This document shows positions 37,263 through 49,271 of a DNA stretch of 64,000 nucleotides, piece by piece. Both the position numbers and the translations under genes were made by a program. The stretch's first letter is position 1. Each line of letters begins with the position of its first letter. Origin of the DNA: Chionoecetes opilio (taxonomy: Eukaryota; Arthropoda; Malacostraca; Decapoda; Majidae); assembly GCA_016584305.1 (NCBI GenBank), contig JACEEZ010018502.1:107501-171500 (forward strand). Reading direction: 5' to 3'. The notes beneath the pieces were generated by a model. The model saw only the letters and a list, made by a program, of their open reading frames with translations. It had not been told where the DNA came from and made no database searches.

Positions 37263-37336
37263 AGAACTACCTCGTGTAGGTATCACGGCCTCTTGTAGCT
37301 TCCTTATTTTCTTATATTCTTATGTTTTTATGTTTG

Positions 37337-37855
37337 GGGGGTATCCACTCATACAGCTCTCCTAAACAGGGTTGAGTCAAAAGTTTATCGCCGCATCAAC
37401 TCCCCTCCTCCGACTGACTGTCTTCAATCTTTAAATCACCGCCGCAATGATGCTACTCCTGCTATCTTCTACCGTTATTTTCATGCTCACTGCTCTTCTG
37501 AACTTGCTAACTGCATGCCTCCCCACCTCCCGCGACTTCGCTGCACAAGACTTTCTACTCATTCTCATCCCTATCTGTCCATCTTCCTAATGCAAGAGTT
37601 AATCAGTATATTTACCCTTTCCTCCCTTTCACTGGTAAACTCTGAAACTCTTTTCCTGTTTCTATTTTTCCACCTTCCTACGACTTAAATCTTTTCAAGA
37701 GAGGAGTGACAAGACACCTCCCGTCCTAAATTGGTCCACCCCCCCCCTTTTTGTATTATCTTACTGTCTTCTTTATAGGGACTGGTAATTAAGCGGGCTT
37801 TGTGTTACCTCTTTTTGTGTGTCCTTGGCCAGTCCTTTGTGATGTAAACAAAATA
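37337..37855 (+). pseudogene. Jockey-like RT C-terminus and 3' UTR
   Basis: Directly follows the CR1 3' end. Translation gives GVSTHTALLNRVESKVYRRI and PAIFYRYFHAHCSSELANCM, then frameshifted SHPYL and related pieces of the conserved C-terminal domain. The 3' UTR contains GGGACTGGTAATTAAGCGGG and ends in a short (TA)n. Confidence 0.75.
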
Positions 37856-37869
37856 TATATATATAGGTC

Positions 37870-39790
37870 ATGAATTTGGGTTTTTGAGGCATTGAACAAA
37901 ACAAAGGTTGCTTTGCCTCAATCATCAATTATAGAAAGATCAGAAGTTAGACGCTCTGTGGCATCTCCGTGAATCACTTAGTTTTGTTTAGTTGGACATT
38001 AATAATACAACGTTGAAAAATGCAGGGTAGAAGAATAATCAGCGTAGGAGTGGATAGGACATTGAGTTAGACTTAGAAGATCATTAATTAATAATACAAA
38101 GAGAGTGAGGGACAGGACAGAACCCTGAGGAACACAGCTAATGAGAGGCTTAGGAAAAAAACAATAACCATCTAATTAGTTGCAATAGAAGGGTTTGAAA
38201 GGAAACTTAAGATGAAGGTGCAAAGAGAAGAAAAAAAAACTGAATGAGGGTAGACGATCAGATAAAATACTGTGAGCAGATAGATGCTTAAAAATCTTTT
38301 CATTAAGGACCCATTCAAAAGCATTAGAAAGACAGAAAGTCAAAGCTATAGGACAGTAGTTTGAATGATTAGAACGGTCACCCTTCTTAGGAGCAGGTTG
38401 TATGTGAGCAAACTTACAGCAAGAAGGAGAGGTGGAAGTAGATAGACAAAGACGGAAAAAATTTGACCAGTCAGTGTGCAAACACAGAAGCACAGTTTTT
38501 GAGAACAATGGGAGGGACTCCGTCAAAACCGTAAGCCTCCCAATGAGCTAGGCCAGAAGGGGCAAAGAAAACATTATTACGAAGGATCTTAATAACAGGC
38601 ATAATACGTATAGTCAGAGGATGGTGGAGAAGGATGAAGAAGCCCCTTCATCAGCCAGAGCGAAATTATTAGCAAAGGTTTGATCAAAGAGTTTAAATTT
38701 ATAAATATATGAGACAGCTGAGGAACTATCTGGGTGAAGCATATGAGGGAAAGACGCATACAAAAATGTTAAATATGTTTTTAGCTAGATGCCAAAATTT
38801 ACGAGAGGAGTTTGATTCAGACAAATATTGACATTTTCTATTGATGAAGGAGTTTTTGATATTCTGAAGAAAATATTTGGCTTGATTACGGGCATAAATA
38901 TAAAAGCTGTGAGTTTTTGGAGATGGATAGTTACGGTACTGTTTGTGAACCGCCTCTCTATCTTCGACAACATGAAAACAAGCACAAGCAGTGTTTAGCC
39001 AAGGTATACGCGCTATAGGATTAGAGAAATTGTGTGGAATTTATTACTCCATGCCAGAGACAATGACCTCAGTTATTCACTCTGCACAAAAAGATGGGTT
39101 TCTGACACGGAACCAATATCATTCTATTGAAAATCGGAGTAATACTGCCTTCGGTCTTCTCACTTAGCAGAGTTGAAGTACCAGAAGCACCTCCGCTTAT
39201 GTGGGTCCTGGGGCGGCACTGTAGCCAAAGGACAGGTTACGGAAATAGAATTGTTATCGTAGGAACCCATCGGAGAGAAGAGTCAGTCTCACAGAGTTGG
39301 CTGAAGGGTGGAGGTTAGGAAAAGGTCAAGAATGTTGGTCGTGTTTCCAAGGCGGTAAGAAAACGGGTAAGGTGCCTCAGCAGCTGATCTAGGGCTTGGA
39401 GTATAGAAAAGTTGTAGGCATGTTCACAAGTTTGGTCAGTGAAAGAAAATGATAGCCAATGCTGGTGCTGAACATTGAAATTCCCCATAATGGAAATTTC
39501 TGTAAAAGGAAAATCATATGAGATATGATTCACCTAGGATGTTAAATAGTCAAATAATTTTACATAGTCTGAGGAGTTACAGAGATATACAGCACATATA
39601 CATTTAGTAAGAGAGTGAAATTAAAGTCGAAGCCAGATGATAGAACATTCTGAAGATTCAAGATCGTGGGCACGAGAGCAAGTAATGTCGTTGCGTACAT
39701 ATACGCAACAGACAGCTTTGGATTGAAAATGAGAATAGAGAGAGTAAGAGGAAACAGAAAAGGTACTGGTCGATCACAGATTGGAGGTTA
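37870..39790 (-). pseudogene. Jockey-like endonuclease/RT, antisense, heavily decayed
   Basis: On the minus strand from about 39790: endonuclease scraps (YVRNDITCSRAHDLESSECS; MGNFNVQHQHWL near 39490), linker, then RT pieces FFRLCLSTSTSPSCCKFAH, PAPKKGDRSNHSNYCPIALT and NEKIFKHLSAHSILSDR (38176-38526). It ends near 37870 with FNASKTQ-like sequence. Stops occur every few dozen codons. It lies tail-to-tail with the plus-strand 3' fragment. Confidence 0.78.
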
Positions 39791-39942
39791 GATCTAAGAC
39801 CGCGATCTAAGCTTGGTAGTTGCAGCGCCTATTGGTGTTTACAAATAGGTTAAATGATTTTGAAGCCCGAAAATAACAATTCCAATTAATGTATCACCCC
39901 CTAAACACCTGGAATACATAAGATATATATTATACTCCCTTT

Positions 39943-40270
39943 GGGGAGGCGGTAGCGGAGTGGTTAGTGTCTCCGACTGGCGTCCTCGGTGACCTGAGTT
40001 CGATCCCCGAAGAAACCCAAAACCTTTCTGCACCGTCGAGTGGCCTAAGAACACCCACATGACCTGCCCATCAACTCTACCTTCGACTGCAAGTGCATCG
40101 GAGGACACAAGGGGGCGGCATGAGCCTCTAATCAGAGGGGTCACTATAAGAATCCTGCCTGCGCCACCACGGGCAAGGACCAACCATCAGAGCCCTCAAG
40201 TGAACCTCTAGAGCCTACCATCCGAGCCCTGGGTCACCACTGCCTACAGGCACTATAGGCACAAGATGTA

Positions 40271-40301
<31 letters not shown>
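39943..40301 (+). mobile_element. tRNA-derived SINE with poly(A) tail
   Basis: The head GGGGAGGCGGTAGCGGAGTG contains a box A-like TAGCGGAGTGGTTAG and box B GAGTTCGATCC (39996-40006). The body includes CCTAAGAACACCCACATGAC and CCTGCCTGCGCCACCACGGG. A run of about 30 A at 40272-40301 ends it. Other copies are at 49701-50050 (reverse) and 6838-6966 (fragment). Confidence 0.92.
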
Positions 40302-40304
<3 letters not shown>

Positions 40305-41257
40305 CTCTTATTTCTAGTCTTGATGTTTGAACAATGGCGTTGTATTCAGTTTTACCCCCGTCCGCCAGCATTACCCCGTCGTCCGCCAGTATATCTTTAA
40401 CATATATTTACGGATACAAGTATACCCAAAAATCGCTCAACTAACAATATTTTTCTTGAAGCAGAAACATCAAGTTAACTGAAACAAAATGGTGGCAGGT
40501 ATAAAAAAGGGGAAGGGGGATTTGGGGTTTTCGTAGCTCGTGGTCTAAAAAGCAAGGAACCTAGTAAGTAGAATGAGACTCAGTTTAAATTGCGATTAAT
40601 ATAATTTCACATATTTAATGCATTTTTTCACATAGTTATCACATTTTGATATATATTCTGGATTGCAGTTACTATCATGATATTGTATGTCAACTGACTA
40701 TAGAGGAATGCGCTAATGTGCGTATCCTCCAATATTCAAGTAGTTCGCTAGGATTCAAAGATACGAATGACGCGTGACATGTCCAGCAAAGTAGCAGAGG
40801 CATCTTTGTCATCAAGGAGTATTAATAATCAGACAGCAAACGGCAAATAACAGACGACTTGTTAATCAGTTTTTCTTTACCATATTTGGAAGGAGACTCA
40901 TGCTGATTCTAGTGTCGAAAGAAGTAACCTATATTTAAGTCATATTGTGTTTATGAAGATAGAAAAATTCAAATATACTTGGCCATGATGACTGCATGGA
41001 CGTTTAATGCTGTCAACCTGTTTGCATCTTTCTTCAGATTTACAGGTGGCCAATTGCTGAAATTGCTTAGGTTGGACTAGAGTGCCAACCACGACCAACG
41101 TTCGTAAAAGGACCAACGTTCACTCATAGTGTGAAGCATGAGTTGAAGATTCGAACGGCGTATCTTCGGTACCCGGCAGGGAACCATCTATTGTGTGGCT
41201 AGCAGACATCACATCACAGTCACATTGTTGACTAAAGTATGCCTTGTCTGAGTAAAT
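40302..41257. other. no recognised gene
   Basis: AT-rich. The only repeated words are GACCAACGTTCGTAAAAG / GACCAACGTTCACTC near 41092-41125. Confidence 0.4.
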
Positions 41258-41455
41258 GTGTTTTGTGAGGTACAGCACGGCAATCCTCAGCTCTACAGCC
41301 GTGGTGAGACTGTTCTTCCCATGGGTCAGACGTCAAAAAGACCAAAAGAGCAAGTCTGACCTCTGACAATTTTGAAATATTGGTCTTTATGAAGGGGAAC
41401 ATGGACAAGCTCAATATGCAGTTTTCTCCAGAGGACTCTAATTTATCACTATGAG
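41258..41455 (+). pseudogene. hAT transposase C-terminal (dimerisation) remnant
   Basis: The frame first reads FVRYSTAILSSTAVVRLFF, then after a one-base shift SKRASLT-type sequence (KKTKRASLTSDNFEILVFMK) and GNMDKLNMQFSPEDSNLSL ending at TGA 41453. This matches the hAT dimerisation motif (PSSAAVERLFS...) and is close to the antisense remnant at 61325-61675. Nothing upstream is recognisable. Confidence 0.8.
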
Positions 41456-42559
41456 TACTTAGGGTTTGATTTCATAATAAGAAAATATATTTTGCAGTGT
41501 AGTGTATTTATACTAATTATTACCCTATGGCTTCTGATGTCCTTCCGACCGTTCGGCTTTTTTTATAGGGAAGGCGTCCTTTGTTGACAGTTGAGTACAC
41601 ATCATTTCCTAGGTCCTCAGCACGGTAAATTTGCCAGAAACCTTGGACACCGCGACGACAACCACACACACAAACTGACGAAGCATTCCGATATGTGCAA
41701 TGTTTTTCTATTGTGATAAGTGGCAATCAGCTATGTTGTCGCTCCTTTTGTTGTGGCAATCATCTGTGGCAATTAACCGTGTGGTGATGACACAGGCATA
41801 CACACAATTGTTGACACATTCCAGGATGTTTATCAACTGCGATAAGTGGCAATCAACCACAAGCACACACACACATCAGGCTGTACTTTCTCGCGGAATG
41901 CGAGGAGCGAGGGAACAAGATCATGTCACCAAGGATGTGATGTCTGTCCTACAACACAATATCATCAAAGATGTGTTGCTGACAAAGGCAGACACACGTA
42001 CAGTCTAAGACAAAAGTCGTGTCCCGGTTTTGTCCGAATATGAAATGTAACTCGTGAAACATTATGAAAACCCTAACGCAGTTACATGCTCGTGGTTAGC
42101 AAGCCTGAATCCCTTAAGCTACTGTTCAGATAAGGGTTCAAAGCTTCATATCTGCCGCCGATGAGACAATGTCTATAACAAACCAAGGGTATTTCAAAGG
42201 TTCAATAGATTTACTGCGTTAAGGTTTCATATTATTCGATGTGGAATGCGAGGTATATTCGGCCCAGCAATGATCGCTAGGACATTTCATCTTTACACCT
42301 GAGCCATTGAAGGCCACACACATCACCACCGGCAGGAGTATGGAGAGAGTTAGTCACATGCAAGAATATAAATTAAAAAAATATACATATAAAAAATATT
42401 GAAAAATCAAGTAAAATTGCTTCAAAATTCAATAATATATTTGGATCATAATAAGACCAAATTCCATTTTAATCTATGCAAAAATTTAAAGAAAAATTGC
42501 GTCAAAATTCACGAGTATATTTGGATAATAATATGAAAGAAGGAAGGAATGACTCTGAA
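41456..42559. other. non-coding stretch with short repeated words
   Basis: GATAAGTGGCAATCA occurs at 41715 and 41840 with related GTGGCAATCA/TTAACC words between, in a CA-rich setting. The open frames at 41700-42043 have no recognisable domain. Confidence 0.4.
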
Positions 42560-42560
42560 G

Positions 42561-42763
42561 CAGTGGCGTATATAGGTCCTTAAAAAGAAAGGGGGATACG
42601 GGGGTGAATCCAGGATTGTTATAAAGGGGGGGGGGGGCTGTGCGAAACGAGCCTCAACAGCTGAGGGAGTTTACAATAATAGCAAAATTGCAATGTATTT
42701 CGGAGGGCCTCAGCCGAACCCCTGAGACTGGCTCACCGAACTCAGGATCAACCACTGCTTTAT
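42561..42763. mobile_element. possible hAT-type MITE
   Basis: The left end CAGTGGCGTATATAGG has the form of a hAT terminus. The stretch ends ATCAACCACTG, giving only a short inverted match. The flanking 8-mers do not agree, so boundaries are doubtful. Confidence 0.35.
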
Positions 42764-43560
42764 AATTACCTCAGCACTTCTACTTTTAACACTCCTGGTA
42801 ATGAATCCTAAAACAATTACTCGTGAGGATACGAACTAATAAGACGTATATGAGTTGTGGTGAGATCGAAGCACTTATGGCAGTGCTACCAACCGTTCGT
42901 ATGACATACGGCAGAGAGCACCGAAAGGTTAGCCCTTTACCAGATGTCTTAACCAAAATTCAGGACACGACTTTTGTCTTAGACTGTACACACACACCCG
43001 TTGGCCACATGCTGATAACATATACATTTCATTATACATGTACATATAATCAATATCCAGTGCCATAACATCGCTCGGTAAACTACCTAATCGCCTCCTC
43101 GCGATGGTCTGGAGACATGTACCTTACCATGTTACAATAATGTTTATTAAAAAAATTCGGCGTTGCTGCCAATGCTCATTTTAAGATGCCTATACAAGGT
43201 GGGTGTTTTCATGACAACATAGCAAAGAGGAATCACAATAATTATGGTTGGTATAACAGGAGTAATTATATAAGGATAATGCACATATGCACATAAGTAA
43301 ACTGGTAGAGTCCTTTGCAGCAGCTTTCAAATCTGAGCTATGATAAAATAATAAACTCAAAGGCCGTTAGTAATGTGTTAAAATCCCTGCAAATTCATGA
43401 AGAAGTGCGTTGCTGAAGTCCACCGCGTTGTCACTTAATAATACTCGAGGTGTTGAGTAGGGACAAAATACAGTAGATTGGCCATGAGGGCGTGAGCATT
43501 CGCACTAGCTGTTTTATTTATTGCATCATTTTTTTCTTTTGATTATGATACCTGCTTCTT
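42764..43560. other. no recognised feature
   Basis: The open frame at 42823-43068 has no domain. No transposon ends recognised. Confidence 0.4.
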
Positions 43561-44106
43561 TAAACTTGAGGAGTACGGCTTCTAAGCTAATAAAATCAGA
43601 CTCCGGCTCCTTACTATACAAATTAGCACAGCATTAAGATATGCATATACATTCTTTGCATATCAGAGAGTAATGAATCCTCTGAAAAGTGATAGGACCT
43701 GACTTGAGCCCAAATAGTGCTCTAAATCAATAAAAATGTCCGCTGGGAGTGCTAATGGCAGTAACCTCTCTTAACATGAGCGACATTGGCACCTGACTTC
43801 TATTTTAGGTTTATTTATTTAATTTACCTATTTCATTTGGTTATTTCAAGCCCTACTTATTCAAGCTTGAGGAGTGAGCGCTTTTAAGCCAATTAGATGA
43901 GACTCCGGGTCTTTCAAAAAATACATCACGGCAAGATATATATTTGTTTCTAGCATATCAGAGAGTAATGTACCTATTAATCATTCTCTGAAAAGTGATA
44001 CAAACTGATTTAAACTCGAATAGTATTCTGAGCAATAAGAAAATGTGCGCAAGGATTGCTAATGCAGTAATTTCCCTTGACATGGGCGCCTTTGGCAGCT
44101 GACTGT
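43561..44106. repeat. diverged direct duplication, period about 300 bp
   Basis: 43561-43801 and 43862-44106 share in order AACTTGAGGAGT..., AGACTCCGG, CATATCAGAGAGTAATG, CTCTGAAAAGTGATA, GCAATAAGAAAATG-type and TTGGCACCTGACT-type blocks. Identity is moderate. The unit is unrecognised. Confidence 0.75.
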
Positions 44107-44537
44107 AAATTATTAATATTTTGTTTTGTTTTATAATATCCTTACACAGACAAATGTATTCCATGGCAGAATAACCTGGACTTAATAGCAATAATGGCCT
44201 AAGGGAGTCTGGCAGGGGTGATATAAAAAAACACTACAACGGATGCGTTAGAATTAGACATCTTGTTAGTAAATGAGGTTAACTGAGGTGCAGTAGTGTT
44301 ATATTGTTATGTTACAGCCGGAGATACTCGAAGGTGTTGACTTTTATTCCTCAATTTAGGAGTTAACTCCTCAGACAAAGGTTAACTTCCCCTTATTGTC
44401 ACTACTTAATTCATAAGAGGTTAATATTTCTTGTGTAATACATGCCTAGCAACTTCCTCGGTGAGTAATTCACTCTCACGTTCTAGCTTCGTTTATGAGT
44501 CTAACTCATTGGTAAAAAATGTATTAAGTTAAATACT

Positions 44538-44540
<3 letters not shown>
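44107..44540. other. no recognised feature
   Basis: AT-rich sequence leading into the (TA)n array. No coding signal. Confidence 0.4.
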
Positions 44541-44853
<313 letters not shown>

Positions 44854-44855
44854 AT

Positions 44856-45140
44856 TAGTGATGTACCGAATGTCTGTTTTCCGTATTCGCGAATGCGAAT
44901 GCGAATGCGAATATTTGTTTTTAACATTCGCGAATGCGAATGCGAATTGCGAATATTACATAACATTTCTATAGTAATACACTACTTGTGATATCATACA
45001 GGTAACTGAAATATTTTGTATGTATTGTAGGAGTTCAGGCATAAAAATATGAATGTCTACCGTAGATAACACTATAGTCGCCACCTACAGTGATGTCGCC
45101 AGCCACCATATATTACGAATTGTAGGATCACTACTGATTT
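44856..45140. mobile_element. hAT-like end with GAATGC subterminal repeats
   Basis: TAGTGATGTACCGAATG adjoins the (TA)n array and resembles the ends at 11302 and 12876. It is followed by clusters of CGCGAATGCGAATGCGAATG at about 44886-44955. A partial inverted match GTAGGATCACTA at about 45123-45134 could be the other end of a 280-bp MITE, but this is weak. Confidence 0.5.
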
Positions 45141-45471
45141 GTATGTGCCACTGAAGATGATACACAGTAGTTTATATCATGACTGTATAATCTAACTTGT
45201 TTTAGTGTTGTTTTATGCTTTGTATCTGCAAGTATAAACTGTTTCAATTTTCGCTACTCGTTTTTGTTTCGGGCGACGACGACGGCGGGAGGACACTCAG
45301 AACATAAACACTAGCTGGCGATCTTAGTGTAGCCCGTTACCAACGTCGCCACTCGGTTGATATTTTGGTAATTTGTTCATTTATAGTCATAATATGACAG
45401 ATGAAGACATCTGTGTTGTGTTAATAATGTTATAAAAACAGATGACAGCATAGAGTCTATATGGGTAGAGG

Positions 45472-46432
45472 CATAGACCACTGTATACCTGGACTGCACA
45501 CGCGACAATGTTTTGAATTGCGGGGCTGCATAGGGGCCTGCGGGGCGCCCGACAAAGAGATATAGTGGTCTATGGACTATCATATAGACTGGTTTATCAG
45601 TATATATGATATACTGTAATCTTCGTAAATGTTTGTTCTATAATATTATCAAATAAATAACAGTAAAACACGCTAAAGAAATGCCATTACGAGACTATGA
45701 AGAAATATGCATGAACTTAATATTCACTTAACTCTTCGCAATTTAAAACTTTGCGAGTCAACTTTTATCATGAAGGGTATCAATAGAAGCGCAATTATAT
45801 TAGCTTTCCATTGCTATATTTCGTTATCTGATAAATTAATTAGAACCATGCATAAATTAGCGTTAAATAAATAAATAAAATCATCAATCGGGTAATTTTC
45901 CCGATTGATGAGGTTATTTATTTACTTATATATTTCGTTTTCTGATAAATGAATTATTACCATGTATAAATTAGCGTTGACTAAATAAATAACCTCCTCA
46001 ATCGGGAAAATTACCCGATTGATGATTTTATTTATTTATTTAACGCTAATTTATGCATGGTTCTAATTCATTTATCAGATAACGAAATACATCAATGGAA
46101 AGCTAATAAAATTGCGCTTCTATTGATACCCTTCATGATAAAAGTTGACTCGCAAAGTTTTAAATGGCGAAGAGTTGAAGTGCATATTAAGTTCATGCAT
46201 ATTTCTTCAGTCTCGCAATGGCATTTCTTTAGCATGTTTTACTGTTTTTTATTTGATAATATTATAGAACAAACATTTACGAAGATTACAGTATATCATA
46301 TATACTGATAAACCAGTCTATATGATTCGTATATATATATATATATATATGAATCCGAGCGGCCCTCCGACTTCAGGCCCTTGTGCGACAGGCCGATATT
46401 CCGTGCGCAGTCCAGGTATACAGTGGTCTATG
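45472..46432. mobile_element. 961-bp foldback element copy 1, with 7-8 bp target duplication
   Basis: The ends are CATAGACCACTGTATACC and its reverse complement, flanked by GTAGAGG on both sides (45465-45471, 46433-46439), or GGTAGAGG if the shared end base is counted. Almost the whole interior is palindromic: arms from about 45579 and 46326 pair inward to the centre near 45950. Each arm contains a smaller hairpin (TCAATCGGG...CCCGATTGA). Removing it restores the retroelement codons for SIESIWVEVTEG. It has no coding capacity, so it must be mobilised by another transposase. Confidence 0.92.
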
Positions 46433-47253
46433 GTAGAGGTTACGGAGGGAACTGAGAAAATGGTTTTGGGTGTAGTGTATAGGCCTCCAAACTTATGTAA
46501 AGAGGATTCAGCTCCTATGTGGCAAAAAATAAACAAGGCTTGCAGATATAATCGACTATGCGTGGTGGGAGATTTTAATCTTAGGCATATAGACTGGGAT
46601 TTAATTATAGGAGACAGAGACACGCAGATGAAATGTTAAATATAATCCAGGATAACTTCCTAAGCCAAGCAATCAAGGAGCCTACTAGAGGAGATAATAT
46701 TCTAGATTTATTATTGACAAGCAGGGAAGATTTAGCTACAGATGTGCAGGTTGGTGGGAAGTTAGATAATAGTGATCATTATGAAATCAGATTTTGCTTA
46801 AAATGGGAAGATGGAAAATTAAGTTTCAACAAACAAAGAATACCTAATTTCAGAAAGGCCAATTATGTAGGATTAAGAAAACACTTGGAGAGGATTAAAA
46901 AGGTGTGTGGAATGGAGAGGAAGAAAGGTTCCAAGGTTAATGCCATTAAGGGCAGGGCGGTGACAGCTGGAAAGGCCAATTATGAAGGATTAGGAAGACA
47001 CCTGGTGGAGATTAGCGGGGTGGGTGGGATAGAGGGTAAGGAAGGTCCCAAGATTAGTGCGGCGGCAGCTAGAAAGGCCAATTATACAGGATTAGAAAGA
47101 CACCTGGAAGTGATTATCGATGGGAGTAGGGTAAAGGAATGTTTCAAGGTCAGAGCAGATAGAGTTGAAAGTGAAATCGGGGCGGATAGGGATTATACCT
47201 TATTTGTAAGGAATTTAATTGATGGACAGAAAAAAGAATTCCTTATTCCTTGA
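46433..47253 (+). pseudogene. CR1-like endonuclease and linker (copy B)
   Basis: After the foldback element the frame reads EVTEGTEKMVLGVVYRPPNL and LCVVGDFNLRHIDWD. A small insertion near 46615 shifts it, and it continues from 46633 as QDNFLSQAIKEPTRGDNILD, LLLTSREDLATDV and NSDHYEIRFCLKW. The SDH motif is the endonuclease catalytic site. The linker then has three copies of a module: RKANYVGLRKHLERI, GKANYEGLGRHLVEI and RKANYTGLERHLEVI, about 100-117 bp apart. Copy A has one. The frame closes at 47253. Confidence 0.88.
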
Positions 47254-47286
47254 GAAATAAGGTCAAGAAAGAGTAACCCAAAATGG

Positions 47287-48930
47287 ATGACCATTAGTTT
47301 AAAACACAACATTGGAGTAAAAAGAAACATGTATTTAAGATTCAAGGCTGGACTGGTGAGCAAAGAACTGTATAACGTGATGGCGAGGACAGTGAAGAAA
47401 ATAACTCGAGTAGCTAAGAACAATTATGAGATTAAAGTAGCAGGACAGGCGAAAAGTGACCCTAAGGGGTTCTATCATGTATATAAAACCAAGACAAGGG
47501 AATTAGTGGGCTGTTAAGGTCAGGACAGGGTGAGGTCTTAAATACGGACGAAGATATGTGTACAAGTCTAAATGATTATTTCTTAAGTGTTTTTACTGAG
47601 GAGGATACACAGAAAATACCTGAAAGTGAACAGATGTTCAAAGGAAGCGATGAGGAGAAACTCAAAGATATTGTGATAACTAGGGAAATGGTGGAAGAGG
47701 GTATAGATAAAATGAAGAATTTTAAATCACCAGGACCAGATGAAGTGTATCCCAGGGTATTCAAGGAATCCAAGGAGGTTGTTAATGAGTCGTTAGTGCA
47801 CATTTTTAGGAAATCGGTTGAGATAGGCGATGCGCCATTATTGTGGAGGAAAGGAAATGTTGCTCCCATATTTAAGAAGGGAGACAGAGGACTAAAGTCA
47901 AATTATCGACCCGTAAGTTTAACGTCAGTGGTAGGTAAATTATTGGAATCTATTATTGCATAAAACATTAGATAGCATTTAGATAAACATAGTTTGATCA
48001 ATGATTCACAACATGGATTCACCAGGGGTAGGTCATGTCTCACCAATTTATTGAGTTTTTATAGGAAAGTTTATGAGACGGCAGATAATGATAAGGATTA
48101 TGATATAATATATCTGGACTTTAGTAAGGCATTTGACAAAGTACCACACGAGAGACTCTTAAATAAGGTTAAGGCTCATGGAATAGATGGGAAGGTTCTT
48201 CGTTGGATCAGAGCTTGGCTAAGTAATAGGCAACAAAGGGTTACAATTAATGGTTCTAAATCTGAATAGGGGCAGGTATACGAGTGGAGTTCCACAAGGG
48301 TCTGTTTTGGGTCCATTACTATTTTTGATTTACATCAACGACTTGGATAGTGGGAATAACAGTGATATCAGCAACTTTGCTGATGATACTAAGGTAGGTA
48401 GGATTATTGGATCACATTCTGATGTAAACATATTGCAGGGAGACTTAGATACACTTTATGAGTGGGCAGTCAGATGGCAGATGGAATTTAATATTGATAA
48501 GTGTAGTGTTATGAATGTTGGTAGAAAAAACCCTGGTAATAGATACACCATACGCAATGTATCGCTGAAAAGATCAGAAGGTAAAAAAGATCTTGGAGTG
48601 AGGGTGAGCCCAAACCTCCGACCTAGGAAACAATGTATTGAAGCCAGAAATAGAGCTAATAGAGTGTTAGGATTCATTACCAGAAGTGTTAAAAGTAGAA
48701 GTGCGGAAGTTATTCTAAAGCTTTATCTGGCTCTAGTCAGGCCTCACCTAGACTATGCGGTTCAGTTTTGGTCTCCATATTACAGGATGGATATAGCCTT
48801 GTTAGAAACAGTGCAGAGAAGGATGACCAAAATGATACAAGGGATGCGTAACTTTAGTTATGAGAAGAGATTGAAGTTATTAAAGTTACACGCATTCGAG
48901 AGACGCAGAGTAAGAGGCGATCTGATATAA
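47287..48930 (+). pseudogene. CR1-like reverse transcriptase (copy B)
   Basis: Five adjoining frames separated by single stops or shifts. 47556-47963: MKNFKSPGPDEVYPRVFKE, KGNVAPIFKKGDRGLKSNYR, PVSLTSVVGKLLESIIA. 47994-48269: QHGFTRGRSCLTNLLSFYRK and YLDFSKAFDKVPHERLLNK. 48250-48930: SGVPQGSVLGPLLFLIYIND, the catalytic FADDTKVGRI (about 48376-48405), LRPRKQCIEARNRANRVLG and MTKMIQGMRNFSYEKRLKLL. The order and spacing are those of a complete RT with C-terminal domain. After 48930 the tail (WNGLSRQVVSAESLGSF in another frame) leads to the 3' UTR. It is inactive but close to intact. Confidence 0.9.
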
Positions 48931-49271
48931 GTTTTAAGTGAATAAGGGATTTAATAAAGGAGAGGTAGGAAAAGTTCTTACGGCTTTTAACCAGGGTACA
49001 ACAAGAAGTAATGGATTCAAGCTGGAAAAGCGTAGATTTAGAAAGGAAATAGGGAAAAAACTGGTACATAAATAGGGTGGTGAATGAATGGAATGGACTC
49101 AGTAGACAGGTAGTTAGTGCGGAGTCATTAGGGAGCTTTAAAGAGGGGATGGATAGGTTCATGGATGGGGATGCAAGGTGGATGTAGGTAGTGTTAGGTG
49201 ACATGAACTACCACGTGTAGGCCTCGCGGCCTCTTGTAGCTTCCTTATTTTCTTATGTTCTTATGTTCTAA

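Larger units (their letters stand above)
32423..37335 (+). mobile_element. CR1-like non-LTR retrotransposon copy A, with two internal DNA insertions
   Basis: 5'-truncated within the endonuclease (VYRPLNLCKEDSAPIWQEI). It continues through endonuclease, linker, RT and C-terminal regions to a 3' end of TTCTTATATTCTTATG-type octamer repeats (about 37310-37335), a CR1 hallmark. A TTAA-flanked element (33167-34395) and a second inverted-repeat element (34495-35587) interrupt it. Many frameshifts. Copy B at 45379-49271 is the nearest relative. Confidence 0.85.
45379..49271 (+). mobile_element. CR1-like non-LTR retrotransposon copy B
   Basis: It begins in endonuclease coding sequence near 45400, is interrupted by a foldback element at 45472-46432, and continues through linker, RT and C-terminal domain. 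It ends at 3' TTCTTATGTTCTTATG repeats (49250-49268). It is better preserved than copy A. Confidence 0.88.

Noticed and set aside
42561..42763. Complete hAT MITE
   Set aside because: Only the left end is convincing; the 8-bp flanks differ. Kept only as a low-confidence feature.
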